Positions 54,295 through 62,890 are shown, numbered from the stretch's first letter. The stretch: DNA of 64,000 bases from Algivirga pacifica (GCF_039543525.1 NZ_BAABJX010000020.1:271284-335283); one strand, 5' to 3'. Notes: generated from the sequence alone by a model not told the origin. Numbers and translations are program-made.

Positions 54295-55584
54295 ATGAAA
54301 ACACTAAAACAATTTGTTCGCACACTACTTGTTGCTGGATTTGCTTTGACTGCAACCTCTACTTTTGCTCAAGACATCAAAAGCATGAGACCTGTAGGAC
54401 AGGAAGGAGTCAATCAATTTGAAACTAAAAAGGCAGATTATAGCGATTTTGATGGGGTAAAAGTAAAAGTAGGAGGTGACTTCGCTTTGCAATTCCAAGG
54501 GTTGAACCACACGAATGAAGCTACACCAAATGTAAATGCTGATGGGTTTGATGCGAATGCATTGATGGAAATCCAGCCTTACTTCAACAACGCTACAGCC
54601 AACCTTAACGTAGACGTTCAGTTAGCTCCAGGGGTAAGAATGAACTTGGTGACTTATCTATCATCTCGTCACCACGTAGAGGCTTGGGTTAAAGGTGGAT
54701 ACATCCAATTTGATGCACTACCATTCCTAAACAGTGCTTTGATTGACAAGATCATGGAAGATGTTACCTTGAAAGTAGGTCATATGGAGATCAACTACGG
54801 GGATGCTCACTTCAGAAGAACTGACAACGGTGCAGCCATCTACAATCCATTCGTAGGAAACTACATCCTGGATGCGTTCACTACAGAAATTGGAGCTGAG
54901 GCTTACTATATGAAGAACAATATCATTGCCATGGTGGGTGTCACTGGTGGTGAGATCAAAGGTAGCGTAGCGAAAACAGAAGACAGACAACCTTCTATCT
55001 ACGGTAAACTGGGCTATGATAACCAAATCAATGACGACTTAAGAATGCGCGTGACTACTTCCGTATACGCTAACACTGGCTTCAACAGAAACACCCTATA
55101 CGGTGGTGATAGAACAGGTGCCAGATACTACAATGTAATGGTCAATGCACAAGGTGGTAGTGCTTTCACTACAGGTCGTTTCAACCCTCGCTTCAACAAA
55201 GTAACTTCTTGGGTAGTGAATCCATTTGTAAGCTATAAAGGCATTGAGTTCTTCGGTAACTACGAAGTAACTACTGGTCAAACCGACGCAGAAGCAACAG
55301 AAGGTAGCTACTCTCAAATCGGTGCAGACTTGATCTATCGCTTCGGAGCAAACGACAACTTCTACTGTGGCGCTCGTTACAACCAAGTAACCGGTAAAAC
55401 AAATGAAACGGCGGATGAGGTTACACTAGATCGCTATCAGATCGGTGGTGGCTGGTTCCTAACCAACAACATCCTTGCGAAAGTGGAGTATGTCAACCAA
55501 AACTACAAAGGTTTCGCAGAGTCTAACATCTATCACAACGGTAACTTCAACGGAGTAATGTTGGAGGCAGTGATTAACTTCTAA
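54295..55584 (+). CDS. Outer-membrane porin-like protein
   Basis: A 429-residue protein: signal peptide (LVAGFALTATSTFAQ), then a beta-barrel with many aromatic-ended strands, closing YHNGNFNGVMLEAVINF. The sequence has strongly preferred codons and balanced composition, unlike its neighbours, which suggests high expression. Motifs such as VKVGGDFALQFQGLNH and KVGHMEINYGDAHFRRTDNG recall general Bacteroidota porins. Substrate unknown. A strong terminator follows. Confidence 0.75.
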   Translation: MKTLKQFVRTLLVAGFALTATSTFAQDIKSMRPVGQEGVNQFETKKADYSDFDGVKVKVGGDFALQFQGLNHTNEATPNVNADGFDANALMEIQPYFNNATANLNVDVQLAPGVRMNLVTYLSSRHHVEAWVKGGYIQFDALPFLNSALIDKIMEDVTLKVGHMEINYGDAHFRRTDNGAAIYNPFVGNYILDAFTTEIGAEAYYMKNNIIAMVGVTGGEIKGSVAKTEDRQPSIYGKLGYDNQINDDLRMRVTTSVYANTGFNRNTLYGGDRTGARYYNVMVNAQGGSAFTTGRFNPRFNKVTSWVVNPFVSYKGIEFFGNYEVTTGQTDAEATEGSYSQIGADLIYRFGANDNFYCGARYNQVTGKTNETADEVTLDRYQIGGGWFLTNNILAKVEYVNQNYKGFAESNIYHNGNFNGVMLEAVINF

Positions 55585-55600
55585 ACTTACCAATCACGTT

Positions 55601-55641
55601 AAAAAAAGGCCTGAGAAAATGATTTTCTCAAGCCTTTTTTT
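55601..55641. terminator. Bidirectional terminator
   Basis: AAAAAAAGGC-type stem: AGGCCTGAGAAAAT pairs with ATTTTCTCAAGCCT, flanked by A7 and T7. It lies between convergent genes and serves both. Confidence 0.92.
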
Positions 55642-55663
55642 CATTTATAACAGTCTCTAATTA

Positions 55664-56431
55664 TCACTTTTCAAGCCACTCTTTCAAAAGCCCCGTAAGC
55701 ATCGAGCTGATCTCATCCGTTGAATAAGATTGTTGATAATTAAAAATCAGCTTTTTCCTATATTCATCTACATCCAATAACTCTGAGAATAAATCACTTC
55801 GCTCATCGATAGTTACCCACAAACACAAGTGATCATCTCTAAAATCAAAGATGAATTCTAATTCATCGAACTTTTTGCCCATTTGCGGAGTAATTGGTGT
55901 GAATTCCCACTCCTGAGCATGATCGAAACGACCAAGCTTCTGATTATAATTAGGTTCAAAATCAACTTGACGACTCACAAATCCTATCTGATTAAGCGCA
56001 TGTATAATTTGCTGATGTAGTGGACACGGTCGAATCCACAAGTCATCATGATCAACAGGATCAACCGCCTGAACCACATCTGCTTCTGTATTAACCCAAA
56101 TAGACAAAGATGGGCAAGTAATAAATGCATCTAGTGGTACTTCTAACTCAAAAGGAACACTTATTTCCTCCCTTTCCTGTATAACTCGTCCTTCCAGAAT
56201 CGCAACATATGCAATCGTATTAATGGAATATCCATTGTCAACATCTTTTCTGGGGTAACGCTGTTTTAAGCAGACATTTACATTTCGTAATTCCTGCTCT
56301 ACCATACCTCCTTTTAAATATACCGTTCCTGTTATTACTTCTCCTGCCTTGACTTCCTCCTGATCCAAAATAGTATCTACCTGAATACCACCAATACCAA
56401 GACTAGCCATGGTTCTCTTAATAAATGACAT
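55664..56431 (-). CDS. Spo0M-family arrestin-like protein
   Basis: A 255-residue protein matching the SpoOM family: IGGIQVDTILDQEEVKAGEVITGTVYLKGG at the N-terminus, EISVPFELEVPLDAF and WVNTEADVVQAVDPVDHDDLWIRPCP in the middle. Despite the name, these occur in non-sporulators and have an arrestin-like fold, with proposed roles in cell-surface or cytoskeletal processes. No partner gene is adjacent. Confidence 0.88.
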   Translation of the reverse strand: MSFIKRTMASLGIGGIQVDTILDQEEVKAGEVITGTVYLKGGMVEQELRNVNVCLKQRYPRKDVDNGYSINTIAYVAILEGRVIQEREEISVPFELEVPLDAFITCPSLSIWVNTEADVVQAVDPVDHDDLWIRPCPLHQQIIHALNQIGFVSRQVDFEPNYNQKLGRFDHAQEWEFTPITPQMGKKFDELEFIFDFRDDHLCLWVTIDERSDLFSELLDVDEYRKKLIFNYQQSYSTDEISSMLTGLLKEWLEK

Positions 56432-56610
56432 ATATTGTTCTGTGTAAATTGAAAGACATTAGCACTTACTTCTTAAAAGGCCATAAGCAATCAAGTACTC
56501 TAATTATTACACGCAATTTCGTAAACTTACTACTAATCTCTACCTATCGGTTACCAAAAAAATCATAGTTGATTTACCTCGTAACTATTAGATAATTTAA
56601 TTGTACAAAG

Positions 56611-56939
56611 ATGAGTCATCCCATATTAACATTTAAGAGGTGGCTCATATTTTTTTTTCTTTAAAAAGTGCCTTTATATATCTAAAAATGGCCTTGAAGA
56701 ATTGCCGTTAAAATTTTTAATCGTAAAAGCGTTAAGAAAATTCCATTGTTTGAGCGCAGCGAGTTTGGAATTTTTAGCTTTTGCGATTAAAAATTAGGCA
56801 AATTCTTCAAAGCCTTGATTTTTTTGCTTCGTTTTTTCATCAAGGAAAAAATGAAGAAGCTCATAAAGGGCTTGTGAGATAGCTGTAAAGGGGTGAATTC
56901 TCAGAAAGCTAAGCCATTTGTTAATATGGGATAATTCAT
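56611..56939. repeat. 329-bp element with terminal inverted repeats and inner cruciform
   Basis: Ends share the inverted core ATCCCATATTAACA, 19 of 21 positions overall (56611-56631 and 56919-56939). Inside, 56692-56815 is a long inverted repeat: GGCCTTGAAGAATTGCC to GGCAAATTCTTCAAAGCC, with TTTTAATCGTAAAAGC/GCTTTTGCGATTAAAA and a GAGCGCAGCGAG loop. A further TTGATTTTTTTGC segment follows. No ORF. It looks like a non-autonomous mobile element. 56432-56610 is AT-rich without features. Confidence 0.75.
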
Positions 56940-56961
56940 GTCTGTTTTAACTTACAAACTG

Positions 56962-57498
56962 TTACCACCCAACGTAACGAGGTGGCTTCACCCCTTTCAA
57001 TCGCAACATCAAGGTCAAACGACCTCTATGGTGTGTCACATGGTTACGCATCAGATGAAAAATGCCTTCTTTCGTCATATTTACATCTTTTGCAAAGAAG
57101 TCTACTTTAACTCCCATCTCTTTTTCTGGAGTATTGGCCCATAGGTCTCCAACGTAATTGAACCCTTCATCCAGGGCTGCAATAATCTCTTCCTTGGACA
57201 TCTCTTCAAAGCGTTCGGGCAATGTAGCTATTGCACAGGTTTTTTCCCCTGTTACAAAGTATTGTAACTTGGTAAAGTTATTGACCATATGCTGCAACTC
57301 CTCTCTAAAAGACATGATATCCTCTGCAGGATGCTCATCATAATTTTCCATCGGCATGGCTTCAGCGACTGCAATCGTATACGCCTTGGTACGTTCCCAT
57401 TTCTCCGCAAAAGACTGGTGAAACGCCGATGATTCTTGTGCTTGGCTATTGGATAATATCATCAATAAAAATGTGAAAAAAGTAATCGTTAATTTCAT
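56962..57498 (-). CDS. Exported DinB-superfamily protein
   Basis: A 178-residue protein with signal peptide (ITFFTFLLMILSNSQA) followed by a four-helix DinB-like domain: a His in REELQHMVNNF and the closing MRNHVTHHRGRLTLMLRLKGVKPPRYVG. The HHRGxL motif is the DinB hallmark and supplies metal ligands. DinB-fold enzymes include thiol-dependent metalloenzymes such as bacillithiol transferases. Exported DinB proteins are less common; role unknown. Confidence 0.82.
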   Translation of the reverse strand: MKLTITFFTFLLMILSNSQAQESSAFHQSFAEKWERTKAYTIAVAEAMPMENYDEHPAEDIMSFREELQHMVNNFTKLQYFVTGEKTCAIATLPERFEEMSKEEIIAALDEGFNYVGDLWANTPEKEMGVKVDFFAKDVNMTKEGIFHLMRNHVTHHRGRLTLMLRLKGVKPPRYVGW

Positions 57499-57530
57499 AA
57501 GAGGTGATTATAATTGGTAGAATAAAAATA

Positions 57531-57560
57531 CAAAAGTAGTAACTTTAAAGGAGAAGCAAA
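57531..57560 (-). promoter_or_regulatory. Bacteroidota promoter for the DinB-family gene
   Basis: On the minus strand: TTTG (57557-57560), 18-nt spacer, TACTTTTG (57531-57538). Both elements match consensus. The start codon is 33 bases downstream. Confidence 0.75.
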
Positions 57561-57684
57561 CCTTTTAGAGCTTATGTTTAATTAGTCCGCTCTATAGGAG
57601 GATAACTATTAATTATGGCAAATTGATTTGCGATACCCCATATTGCATAAAATTTTAATAGAAACACGGAAAATACAAATCACT

Positions 57685-57945
57685 ATGAGGCTACCATTGA
57701 TTAAACATATTCACGAGTTCATTCAAAATAACGATCAGGATTACGTATTAGAAGCAATTGAACTGATAGAGTTTATTGCCGAGAGCAGCAACGTCAAAGA
57801 TGAAGAGTTAGATGTATTAGGGGAAATGCTTTCCAATATGGAAGGGGCCTTGGAAGTAAGAAAACTTATTCAAGAGGAAGGATTAAGTGAAAAAGAAGCC
57901 CTGAATGCATTTATGAAAAGGGTAGTCGGATCGATTGAAAAATAA
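57685..57945 (+). CDS. Small helical protein (DUF6952-like)
   Basis: An 86-residue soluble protein: MRLPLIKHIHEFIQNNDQDY start, EAIELIEFIAESSNVKDEELDVLGEMLSNMEGALEV, and a closing SEKEALNAFMKRVVGSIEK. The pattern agrees with the DUF6952 family of Bacteroidota as I remember it; function unknown. The ATG at 57685 is preferred to an in-frame TTG 19 codons upstream. A clear terminator follows, so it is a single-gene unit. Confidence 0.72.
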   Translation: MRLPLIKHIHEFIQNNDQDYVLEAIELIEFIAESSNVKDEELDVLGEMLSNMEGALEVRKLIQEEGLSEKEALNAFMKRVVGSIEK

Positions 57946-57973
57946 CCACTCCTCCTATCAGGTTATAAAACAA

Positions 57974-58018
57974 CAACAAAGGGAAAGCACTAATTAGGGC
58001 TTTCCCTTTGTTGGTTTA
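57974..58018 (+). terminator. Rho-independent terminator
   Basis: A 15-bp stem (CAACAAAGGGAAAGC with its complement at 57999-58013) and 10-nt loop, followed by GTTT; 28 bases after the stop codon at 57945. Confidence 0.8.
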
Positions 58019-58168
58019 AGACAACTTTGCCCATATTATTTTCGTTACATAAACTATTTGAATATTTTAGCTGATCATTTGTCACCGAGCGGTGTTCATT
58101 TGTCCTGAAATTGTGCCGGAACAAGCACACCATAATATCATTAAAACTAATACTAAAAAACCAAAGAG

Positions 58169-58987
58169 ATGAGATCTACACTCCTGTCAATTTGTACTGG
58201 ATTGCTTACTTGCTACGCTTTTATAAGTAATGCTCAAGAAATAAAATATAGTCCTTCAGAGGCTGCCATGAAAAAATCTGCTGGTGAAATGTCCGATGCG
58301 TGGGACGAACTGGATGGCATTATCACCCTTCGTTTTGAAGATGCTGCAGAAGGCACTCCTATCGAAGGAGCTCAGGTAAAAATTGCAGGGGTAGGAACAT
58401 TTTCCACAGATGAAGAAGGTAAGGTACAGTTCCCTGCCGAAAAAGATGGTGAACCCATGGAAGACGAAACCCTTCCGGCCAAGTTCTCTGCACCTGGATA
58501 CATTACAGCCAAGTTTATGGTAAGGGTGACCTATGGAACGATCTTCCAAAACCACTTCTCTATGTCAAAGGAACTACCCTTAGGACATATGCGTGTGGTA
58601 CTGGATTGGGGGAATAAGCCTAACGATTTGGATGCCCACTTCATCAAGGAAGATGGCTATCATATCTCTTTCCAAGATACCCGCGTGGCAGAAGATGGCT
58701 CGGTAGTACTGGATAGGGACGCAAAAAATGGCAATGGGCCGGAGACCATCACTATTATGGATATAGACCCATCAGCAACATACTATTATTTTGTACATGA
58801 CTTTTCTAATAAGTTCAAGAAAACAAGTGACGCCCTTTCCAAGTCAAGAGGAACCGTTCGCGTTTTCAATGAAAATCAGTTATTGCAAACCCTGGAGGTC
58901 CCTACCGGACAAATTGGGAATACCTGGGTATTATTTAGAATTGTGGATGGAGAGATTGTGTGGGCCAACCAACTCATGAATAACTAA
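58169..58987 (+). CDS. Exported protein with YfaP-like (DUF2135) domain
   Basis: A 272-residue exported protein: signal peptide (ICTGLLTCYAFISNAQ), an Ig/carboxypeptidase-regulatory-like domain (about 50-125: GTPIEGAQVKIAGVGTFSTD), and a YfaP/DUF2135-type domain with MRVVLDWGNKPNDLDAHFIK and TWVLFRIVDGEIVWAN. Such proteins are periplasmic or surface-associated; function unknown. A GGGCGTCC hairpin follows the stop. Confidence 0.75.
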   Translation: MRSTLLSICTGLLTCYAFISNAQEIKYSPSEAAMKKSAGEMSDAWDELDGIITLRFEDAAEGTPIEGAQVKIAGVGTFSTDEEGKVQFPAEKDGEPMEDETLPAKFSAPGYITAKFMVRVTYGTIFQNHFSMSKELPLGHMRVVLDWGNKPNDLDAHFIKEDGYHISFQDTRVAEDGSVVLDRDAKNGNGPETITIMDIDPSATYYYFVHDFSNKFKKTSDALSKSRGTVRVFNENQLLQTLEVPTGQIGNTWVLFRIVDGEIVWANQLMNN

Positions 58988-58992
58988 AAAAC

Positions 58993-59021
58993 ATAAGGGC
59001 GTCCATTCTGGACGCCCTTAT
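58993..59021. repeat. GGGCGTCC hairpin
   Basis: ATAAGGGCGTCCA, loop TTC, exact complement. Belongs to the GGGCGACC class; no T tail on the plus strand. Lies ten bases before the DUF1569 start. Confidence 0.75.
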
Positions 59022-59030
59022 TACTACTAT

Positions 59031-59483
59031 ATGCAAACTCAACTTGATCAAATCGAAGCTGCTATCCCTTATGGGGATCACTCAAATGTAGAAGTATCCA
59101 AAGCTTCCGTGGCCTGGCATCTGGACCACATGTTGAAGACTATCAATAAGATTGTGATGGCTTTAGAAAAATCCGACCCCAACAACTTTAAGTCATCGTT
59201 TAATTTTATGCGTTCGGTCATATTGACGATAGGTAAGATCCCAAGAGGAAAAGCCAAAGCTCCCAAAGTCGTTCATCCTCCTGAAAACATCCTCACTGAA
59301 GACCTTTACAAACAGCTCCAAATCGCAAGAGAAAAGGTCGCTCAAATTGAGCAACTCGACAAAAACCAACATTTCGAACATCCTTTTTTTGGAATGCTAA
59401 ACAGAAAGAATACCAAAAAATTTATCGAAATTCACACCAAACATCATTTGGCCATTGTCCACGACATTTTAAAGAAGGAATGA
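59031..59483 (+). CDS. DUF1569 (DinB-like) protein
   Basis: A 150-residue cytoplasmic protein: VAWHLDHMLKTIN (first metal-site His), then HPFFGMLNRKNTKKFIEIHTKHHLAIVHDIL at the C-terminus, the DUF1569 signature. It has a DinB-type four-helix fold with three His ligands. Reaction unknown. It overlaps the GreA-like gene by four bases (ATGA), so the two are translationally coupled, and thioredoxin follows in the same operon. Confidence 0.85.
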   Translation: MQTQLDQIEAAIPYGDHSNVEVSKASVAWHLDHMLKTINKIVMALEKSDPNNFKSSFNFMRSVILTIGKIPRGKAKAPKVVHPPENILTEDLYKQLQIAREKVAQIEQLDKNQHFEHPFFGMLNRKNTKKFIEIHTKHHLAIVHDILKKE

Positions 59484-59941
59484 TTCTAAACATTGAACTG
59501 AAACAGGCATGTCACAAAACTTGTGAAACCCTGATAGCGGAACGTATCAGCACTGCGCGTTCGTCCATGGAAGAGGCTCAAAAGGCCGCCAACGAAGAAG
59601 TGAAAAGTAGTGCCGGAGATAAATACGAAACCGGAAGGGCTATGCTACAAATCGAACGAGATAAGCACGCCCTCCAACTATCAGAAGCGCTACAGCTTAA
59701 AGCCATCTTGGATCAGCTCAACCCCAAGCAAACACAAACGACTGTGACGACAGGCACATTGGTTTCCTGTAGCATGGGGTATTTTTACATCAGTGTCAGT
59801 GCCGGAAAAATGCAAGTAATGGGTAAAACCATTTTCGCCATTTCCATTGCTTCTCCCTTAGGGCAAGCCTTAAAAGGAAAAGAAGCCGGGGATCAATTTT
59901 CCTTCAATGGGAAAACTATTCAGGTGACTGACGTGTTGTAA
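59480..59941 (+). CDS. GreA/GreB-like protein
   Basis: A 153-residue protein: N-terminal coiled coil (about 5-75, with KAANEEVKSSAGDKYETGRAM), then a FKBP-like C-terminal domain (TGTLVSCSMGYFYISVSAG, then SPLGQALKGKEAGDQFSF). The domain order and the closing SPLGQALxGKxxGD match Gre transcript-cleavage factors, but the coiled-coil tip lacks the obvious acidic pair of GreA, so it may be a Gre-fold regulator instead. Middle gene of a DUF1569-Gre-thioredoxin operon. Confidence 0.8.
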   Translation: MILNIELKQACHKTCETLIAERISTARSSMEEAQKAANEEVKSSAGDKYETGRAMLQIERDKHALQLSEALQLKAILDQLNPKQTQTTVTTGTLVSCSMGYFYISVSAGKMQVMGKTIFAISIASPLGQALKGKEAGDQFSFNGKTIQVTDVL

Positions 59942-59968
59942 TGTGGTTCAGATAAAAAAAATTAAGCT

Positions 59969-60271
59969 ATGGCAAAATTCACACAACTTATCAATAAATC
60001 AGACGCACCCGTTTTAGTAGACTTTTATGCAGACTGGTGCCAGCCCTGCCACGCATTGGCGCCCATCATTCGCGATGTTTCAAAAGAGTATGGAGAGAAA
60101 CTAAAGGTCGTCAAAGTCAATATCGACAAGAATCAACAAGCGGCACTCAAATATCAGGTGCGTAGTATTCCTACCCTAATACTTTTTCATAAAGGAAAGC
60201 TCCTTTGGAGAGCTGCCGGGGTGCAAGGCAAGCAGCAACTGATGCAGGTGATTGATCGTCATGTTCAATAA
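59969..60271 (+). CDS. Thioredoxin with WCQPC active site
   Basis: A 100-residue thioredoxin: PVLVDFYADWCQPCHALAPI, VKVNIDKN and the cis-Pro loop VRSIPTLILF are all in place. The active site is WCQPC, not the common WCGPC, and the Gln probably shifts the redox potential. It reduces disulfides in the cytoplasm. The 3' end (GKQQLMQVIDRHVQ and stop) is duplicated about 155 bases downstream. Confidence 0.93.
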   Translation: MAKFTQLINKSDAPVLVDFYADWCQPCHALAPIIRDVSKEYGEKLKVVKVNIDKNQQAALKYQVRSIPTLILFHKGKLLWRAAGVQGKQQLMQVIDRHVQ

Positions 60272-60347
60272 TATTTCCATAGGGTCGTGTCAATACCGTC
60301 AATTTGAGGAATAATACATGTAGAAAGAGTAGTGCAAATCCGCTGCA

Positions 60348-60374
60348 GGTCGTAGCGTGGACGCTACGACCAGT
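60348..60374. repeat. GGACGC-type hairpin, copy 3
   Basis: GGTCGTAGCG, loop TGGA, complement, then AGT: identical to hairpin 2 of the 35.6-kb copy. It stands directly before the thioredoxin 3' remnant. Confidence 0.88.
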
Positions 60375-60381
60375 TTCTAGG

Positions 60382-60426
60382 GGCAAGCAGCAATTGATGC
60401 AGGTGATTGACCGACATGTTCAATAA
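60382..60426 (+). pseudogene. Remnant of a second thioredoxin gene (3' end)
   Basis: Fifteen codons translate to GKQQLMQVIDRHVQ and stop, the same peptide as the intact thioredoxin end. The three differences are synonymous (CTG/TTG, GAT/GAC, CGT/CGA). The similarity continues 18 bases past the stop, with more changes. No start, active site or upstream homology. Confidence 0.8.
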
Positions 60427-60437
60427 TATTTCTGTGT

Positions 60438-60458
60438 GGCCGTGCCGGTGGCACGGCC
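60438..60458. repeat. GGCCGTGCC hairpin
   Basis: GGCCGTGCC, loop GGT, complement. It lies nine bases from the stop of the convergent quinone-reductase-like gene and may act in termination. Confidence 0.65.
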
Positions 60459-60466
60459 CTACGGTC

Positions 60467-61504
60467 CTAATTAAATTTCAGCAACAACTTCGCATTTGAC
60501 ATATCCTCTACATAAAGGCGTAATGCATCCGTAGCATCCTCTATGGTTGCCTCTTGTCCAAATTGCATGCTAATCGTCCCTTTTTCCAATAGCTTTTTGA
60601 CCATGGACATCTTTCGCATAATACGCAGCATACTTTGTTGGTCTAACCAGTTTTTCAGGTGAAAGCCTTCGATTGTTTTATCCTGATATAACAGCTCCAT
60701 AGGATCAAATCCACTCACCGCTTCTCCTGACAAATCACCATATACGACCCACCTTGCTTTAGCAGGCAATAGATTGAGCATGGCTCCCGCCAAAGTTCCT
60801 CCTACAGCATCAAGCCCTACCGTAGCATTAAGATCAGAGGAAAGTTTACGTAAATCTTTTTCAAAGTTTTCATCACTGGAATTGAGTACATATTGGTTTC
60901 CTTCTGCTTTGAGTTGGGCCACTTGCGCCTCTTTTCGAACAACCTGTATCACCTCAATTCCTTTCTTGGCAGCAAAGTAAGTAACCAATTTACCCACTTG
61001 CCCCATGGCGGCATTTTGCACGATGGCTTTTGCTTTTGTCTTAACGGCAATATCGATCAGACCAATCGCTGTTAATGGATTGAGCATCAAATTGGCGGCT
61101 TGAGCTGTTTCTATCTTATTAGACACCGGCAAGCACATCATATAATCTGTTACAAAATACTCCGCCCAGGTTCCATCTTCGTTTGCTGCTTGTGTACCAC
61201 ATACTACCCGTTTCCCTTTCAACCATTTGGTCAGGGGGCTTTTTCCTGTCGCCACGACTGTGCCTACACCTACCCATCCCGGTACCATCGGCAAAGCTTT
61301 CTTCACCCCATAACTTCCGGTAAGCGTCAGTAAATCGGAAGGATTGCAGGCTGCACCTTCCATCTTGATCAAAACCTGCTTGGACTGTAATTTAGGGGTT
61401 GATTTCTCCACTACCTGTAATTGACTTACAGCCTCTTTCAAATCCGTAATGTGTATGCCTAGTGAAAGCGCTCTGTATGTTGAAGGGATTGTCATTTTGC
61501 TCAT
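60467..61504 (-). CDS. Zinc-less MDR family NAD(P)H:quinone-reductase-like protein
   Basis: A 345-residue medium-chain dehydrogenase/reductase. N-terminal GroES-like domain (KMEGAACNPSDLLTLTGSYG, PMVPGWVGVGTVVATG), then the Rossmann domain AIVQNAAMGQVGKLVTYFA (AxxGxxG form typical of quinone reductases) and GLDAVGGTLAGAMLNLL. The structural zinc cysteines are absent, as in the quinone-oxidoreductase branch. It probably reduces an enone or quinone with NADPH; substrate unknown. It lies 29 bases after the ethanolamine permease gene, likely the same operon. Confidence 0.85.
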   Translation of the reverse strand: MSKMTIPSTYRALSLGIHITDLKEAVSQLQVVEKSTPKLQSKQVLIKMEGAACNPSDLLTLTGSYGVKKALPMVPGWVGVGTVVATGKSPLTKWLKGKRVVCGTQAANEDGTWAEYFVTDYMMCLPVSNKIETAQAANLMLNPLTAIGLIDIAVKTKAKAIVQNAAMGQVGKLVTYFAAKKGIEVIQVVRKEAQVAQLKAEGNQYVLNSSDENFEKDLRKLSSDLNATVGLDAVGGTLAGAMLNLLPAKARWVVYGDLSGEAVSGFDPMELLYQDKTIEGFHLKNWLDQQSMLRIMRKMSMVKKLLEKGTISMQFGQEATIEDATDALRLYVEDMSNAKLLLKFN

Positions 61505-61533
61505 AGTTATCGATTATAAAAATTCGGCAAAAT

Positions 61534-62883
61534 TTAGTCAATGTTTTCCACCTTTCCCACTTCTATTGGCCTATGTTCTTGCTTTCTAATTCCAAAATAA
61601 AAATAGAGATAACTCCCTCCCATAATTAACAAAAATATCCCGGCAAGAGATAGGTTATAATAGGTCATCGACAATAAGGCGATGGTTGCGATGCCCAACG
61701 CCAACATGGGAAATATAGGAAAGAAAGGAACGCGATAAGGACGTGCCATCTCTGGTGCTTTCTTTCGCAAAGACAGTAAAGATAGCATAGAAACAATATA
61801 CAGCGTCAATGCTCCAAAGCAGGCAATCGTGATAATCTCTCCGGTCTTTCCGGTCAGCAAAGCGATAATCCCCAACCCCATATTGATCCAAAGGGCATTG
61901 GATGGTGTCTGAAAACGCTGATGGGCTCGCCCCAGGAAACGAGGGACATACCCTACTCTCCCAAACTCAAAAGTTGCTCGTCCCGCAGCCAAAATAATTC
62001 CATGAAAAGAGGCCACCAAGCCTAATAGGCCTATTCCTACTAATAATTTATAGAGCACATGACTCTCAGCCACTACTACCCCTAAAGCTAGTGGCAACGG
62101 GGAATCTGATGGTTCTATACTTCCTTCAGGATATACCACGGTCTCCCATCCTCCTACGCCCACTGCCGTATAGAATGTCAATAAACACAAAAGCACCAAG
62201 GTCACAATGGCAGAACCAAACCCCAGCAATATACTCCGGTTCGGGTTCTTGGTTTCTTCCGCTACATTTGCTATCCCTTCAATCGCCAGAAAAAACCAGA
62301 TGGCAAACGGAATCGCTGCTAACGCTCCGGTATATCCATTCGGTAAAGCGTTCCGGGTAAGATTGGCTACTTCTACGTGGGGCAGCGCCACCCCTGCAAA
62401 GATCAATAATTCAATCACAGCCAATACCGTAATCACGAGTTCAAAAGAAGCTGCCAAATAGACCCCCAGCACATTGATCAAGGTAAATAATAAATAAGCT
62501 CCTATAGAGAATGTTAGCATAGGAATCTCCGGATAAAGCAAATGCATATAGGCCCCTATGGCCGCTGCAATCGCAGGAGGCGCAAAGATAAACTCTATAT
62601 TCTGTGCCATGCCCGCCACAAAACCCAGGTCTTTCCCCAATCCCTTGTGCGCATACACAAAAGCACCACCCGCTTTGGGCATCGCACAGGCCAGTTCGGT
62701 ATAAGAAAATGTAAAAGTGATGTACATGATGATCACAAAGAATGTAGCGATGGCTAAGCCATGGGTTCCTCCTTCGGCCAAGCCTAGATTCCATCCAAAG
62801 TACATTCCTGAGATGACGTAGCCTACGCCAAGACCCCAAAGCATCAGGGGAGTGAGGGTTTTCTTTAATGCAGTGTTGCTCAT
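61534..62883 (-). CDS. eat: Ethanolamine permease (APC family)
   Basis: A 449-residue, 12-TM APC transporter. The stretch GVGYVISGMYFGWNLGLAEGG, TELACAMPKAGGAFVYA and GMAQNIEFIFAPPAIAAAIGAY is diagnostic of the ethanolamine permease type. It imports ethanolamine, usable as nitrogen or carbon source; no ethanolamine ammonia-lyase is in the window. Its start codon lies eight bases from five perfect TTATGAG heptamers, so its promoter or leader includes that array. Confidence 0.88.
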   Translation of the reverse strand: MSNTALKKTLTPLMLWGLGVGYVISGMYFGWNLGLAEGGTHGLAIATFFVIIMYITFTFSYTELACAMPKAGGAFVYAHKGLGKDLGFVAGMAQNIEFIFAPPAIAAAIGAYMHLLYPEIPMLTFSIGAYLLFTLINVLGVYLAASFELVITVLAVIELLIFAGVALPHVEVANLTRNALPNGYTGALAAIPFAIWFFLAIEGIANVAEETKNPNRSILLGFGSAIVTLVLLCLLTFYTAVGVGGWETVVYPEGSIEPSDSPLPLALGVVVAESHVLYKLLVGIGLLGLVASFHGIILAAGRATFEFGRVGYVPRFLGRAHQRFQTPSNALWINMGLGIIALLTGKTGEIITIACFGALTLYIVSMLSLLSLRKKAPEMARPYRVPFFPIFPMLALGIATIALLSMTYYNLSLAGIFLLIMGGSYLYFYFGIRKQEHRPIEVGKVENID

Positions 62884-62890
62884 TGTTTAG

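Noticed and set aside
55664..56431. Spo0M and SpoIIE names as evidence for sporulation
   Set aside because: Both families are widespread in non-sporulating Bacteroidota and no sporulation genes are present.
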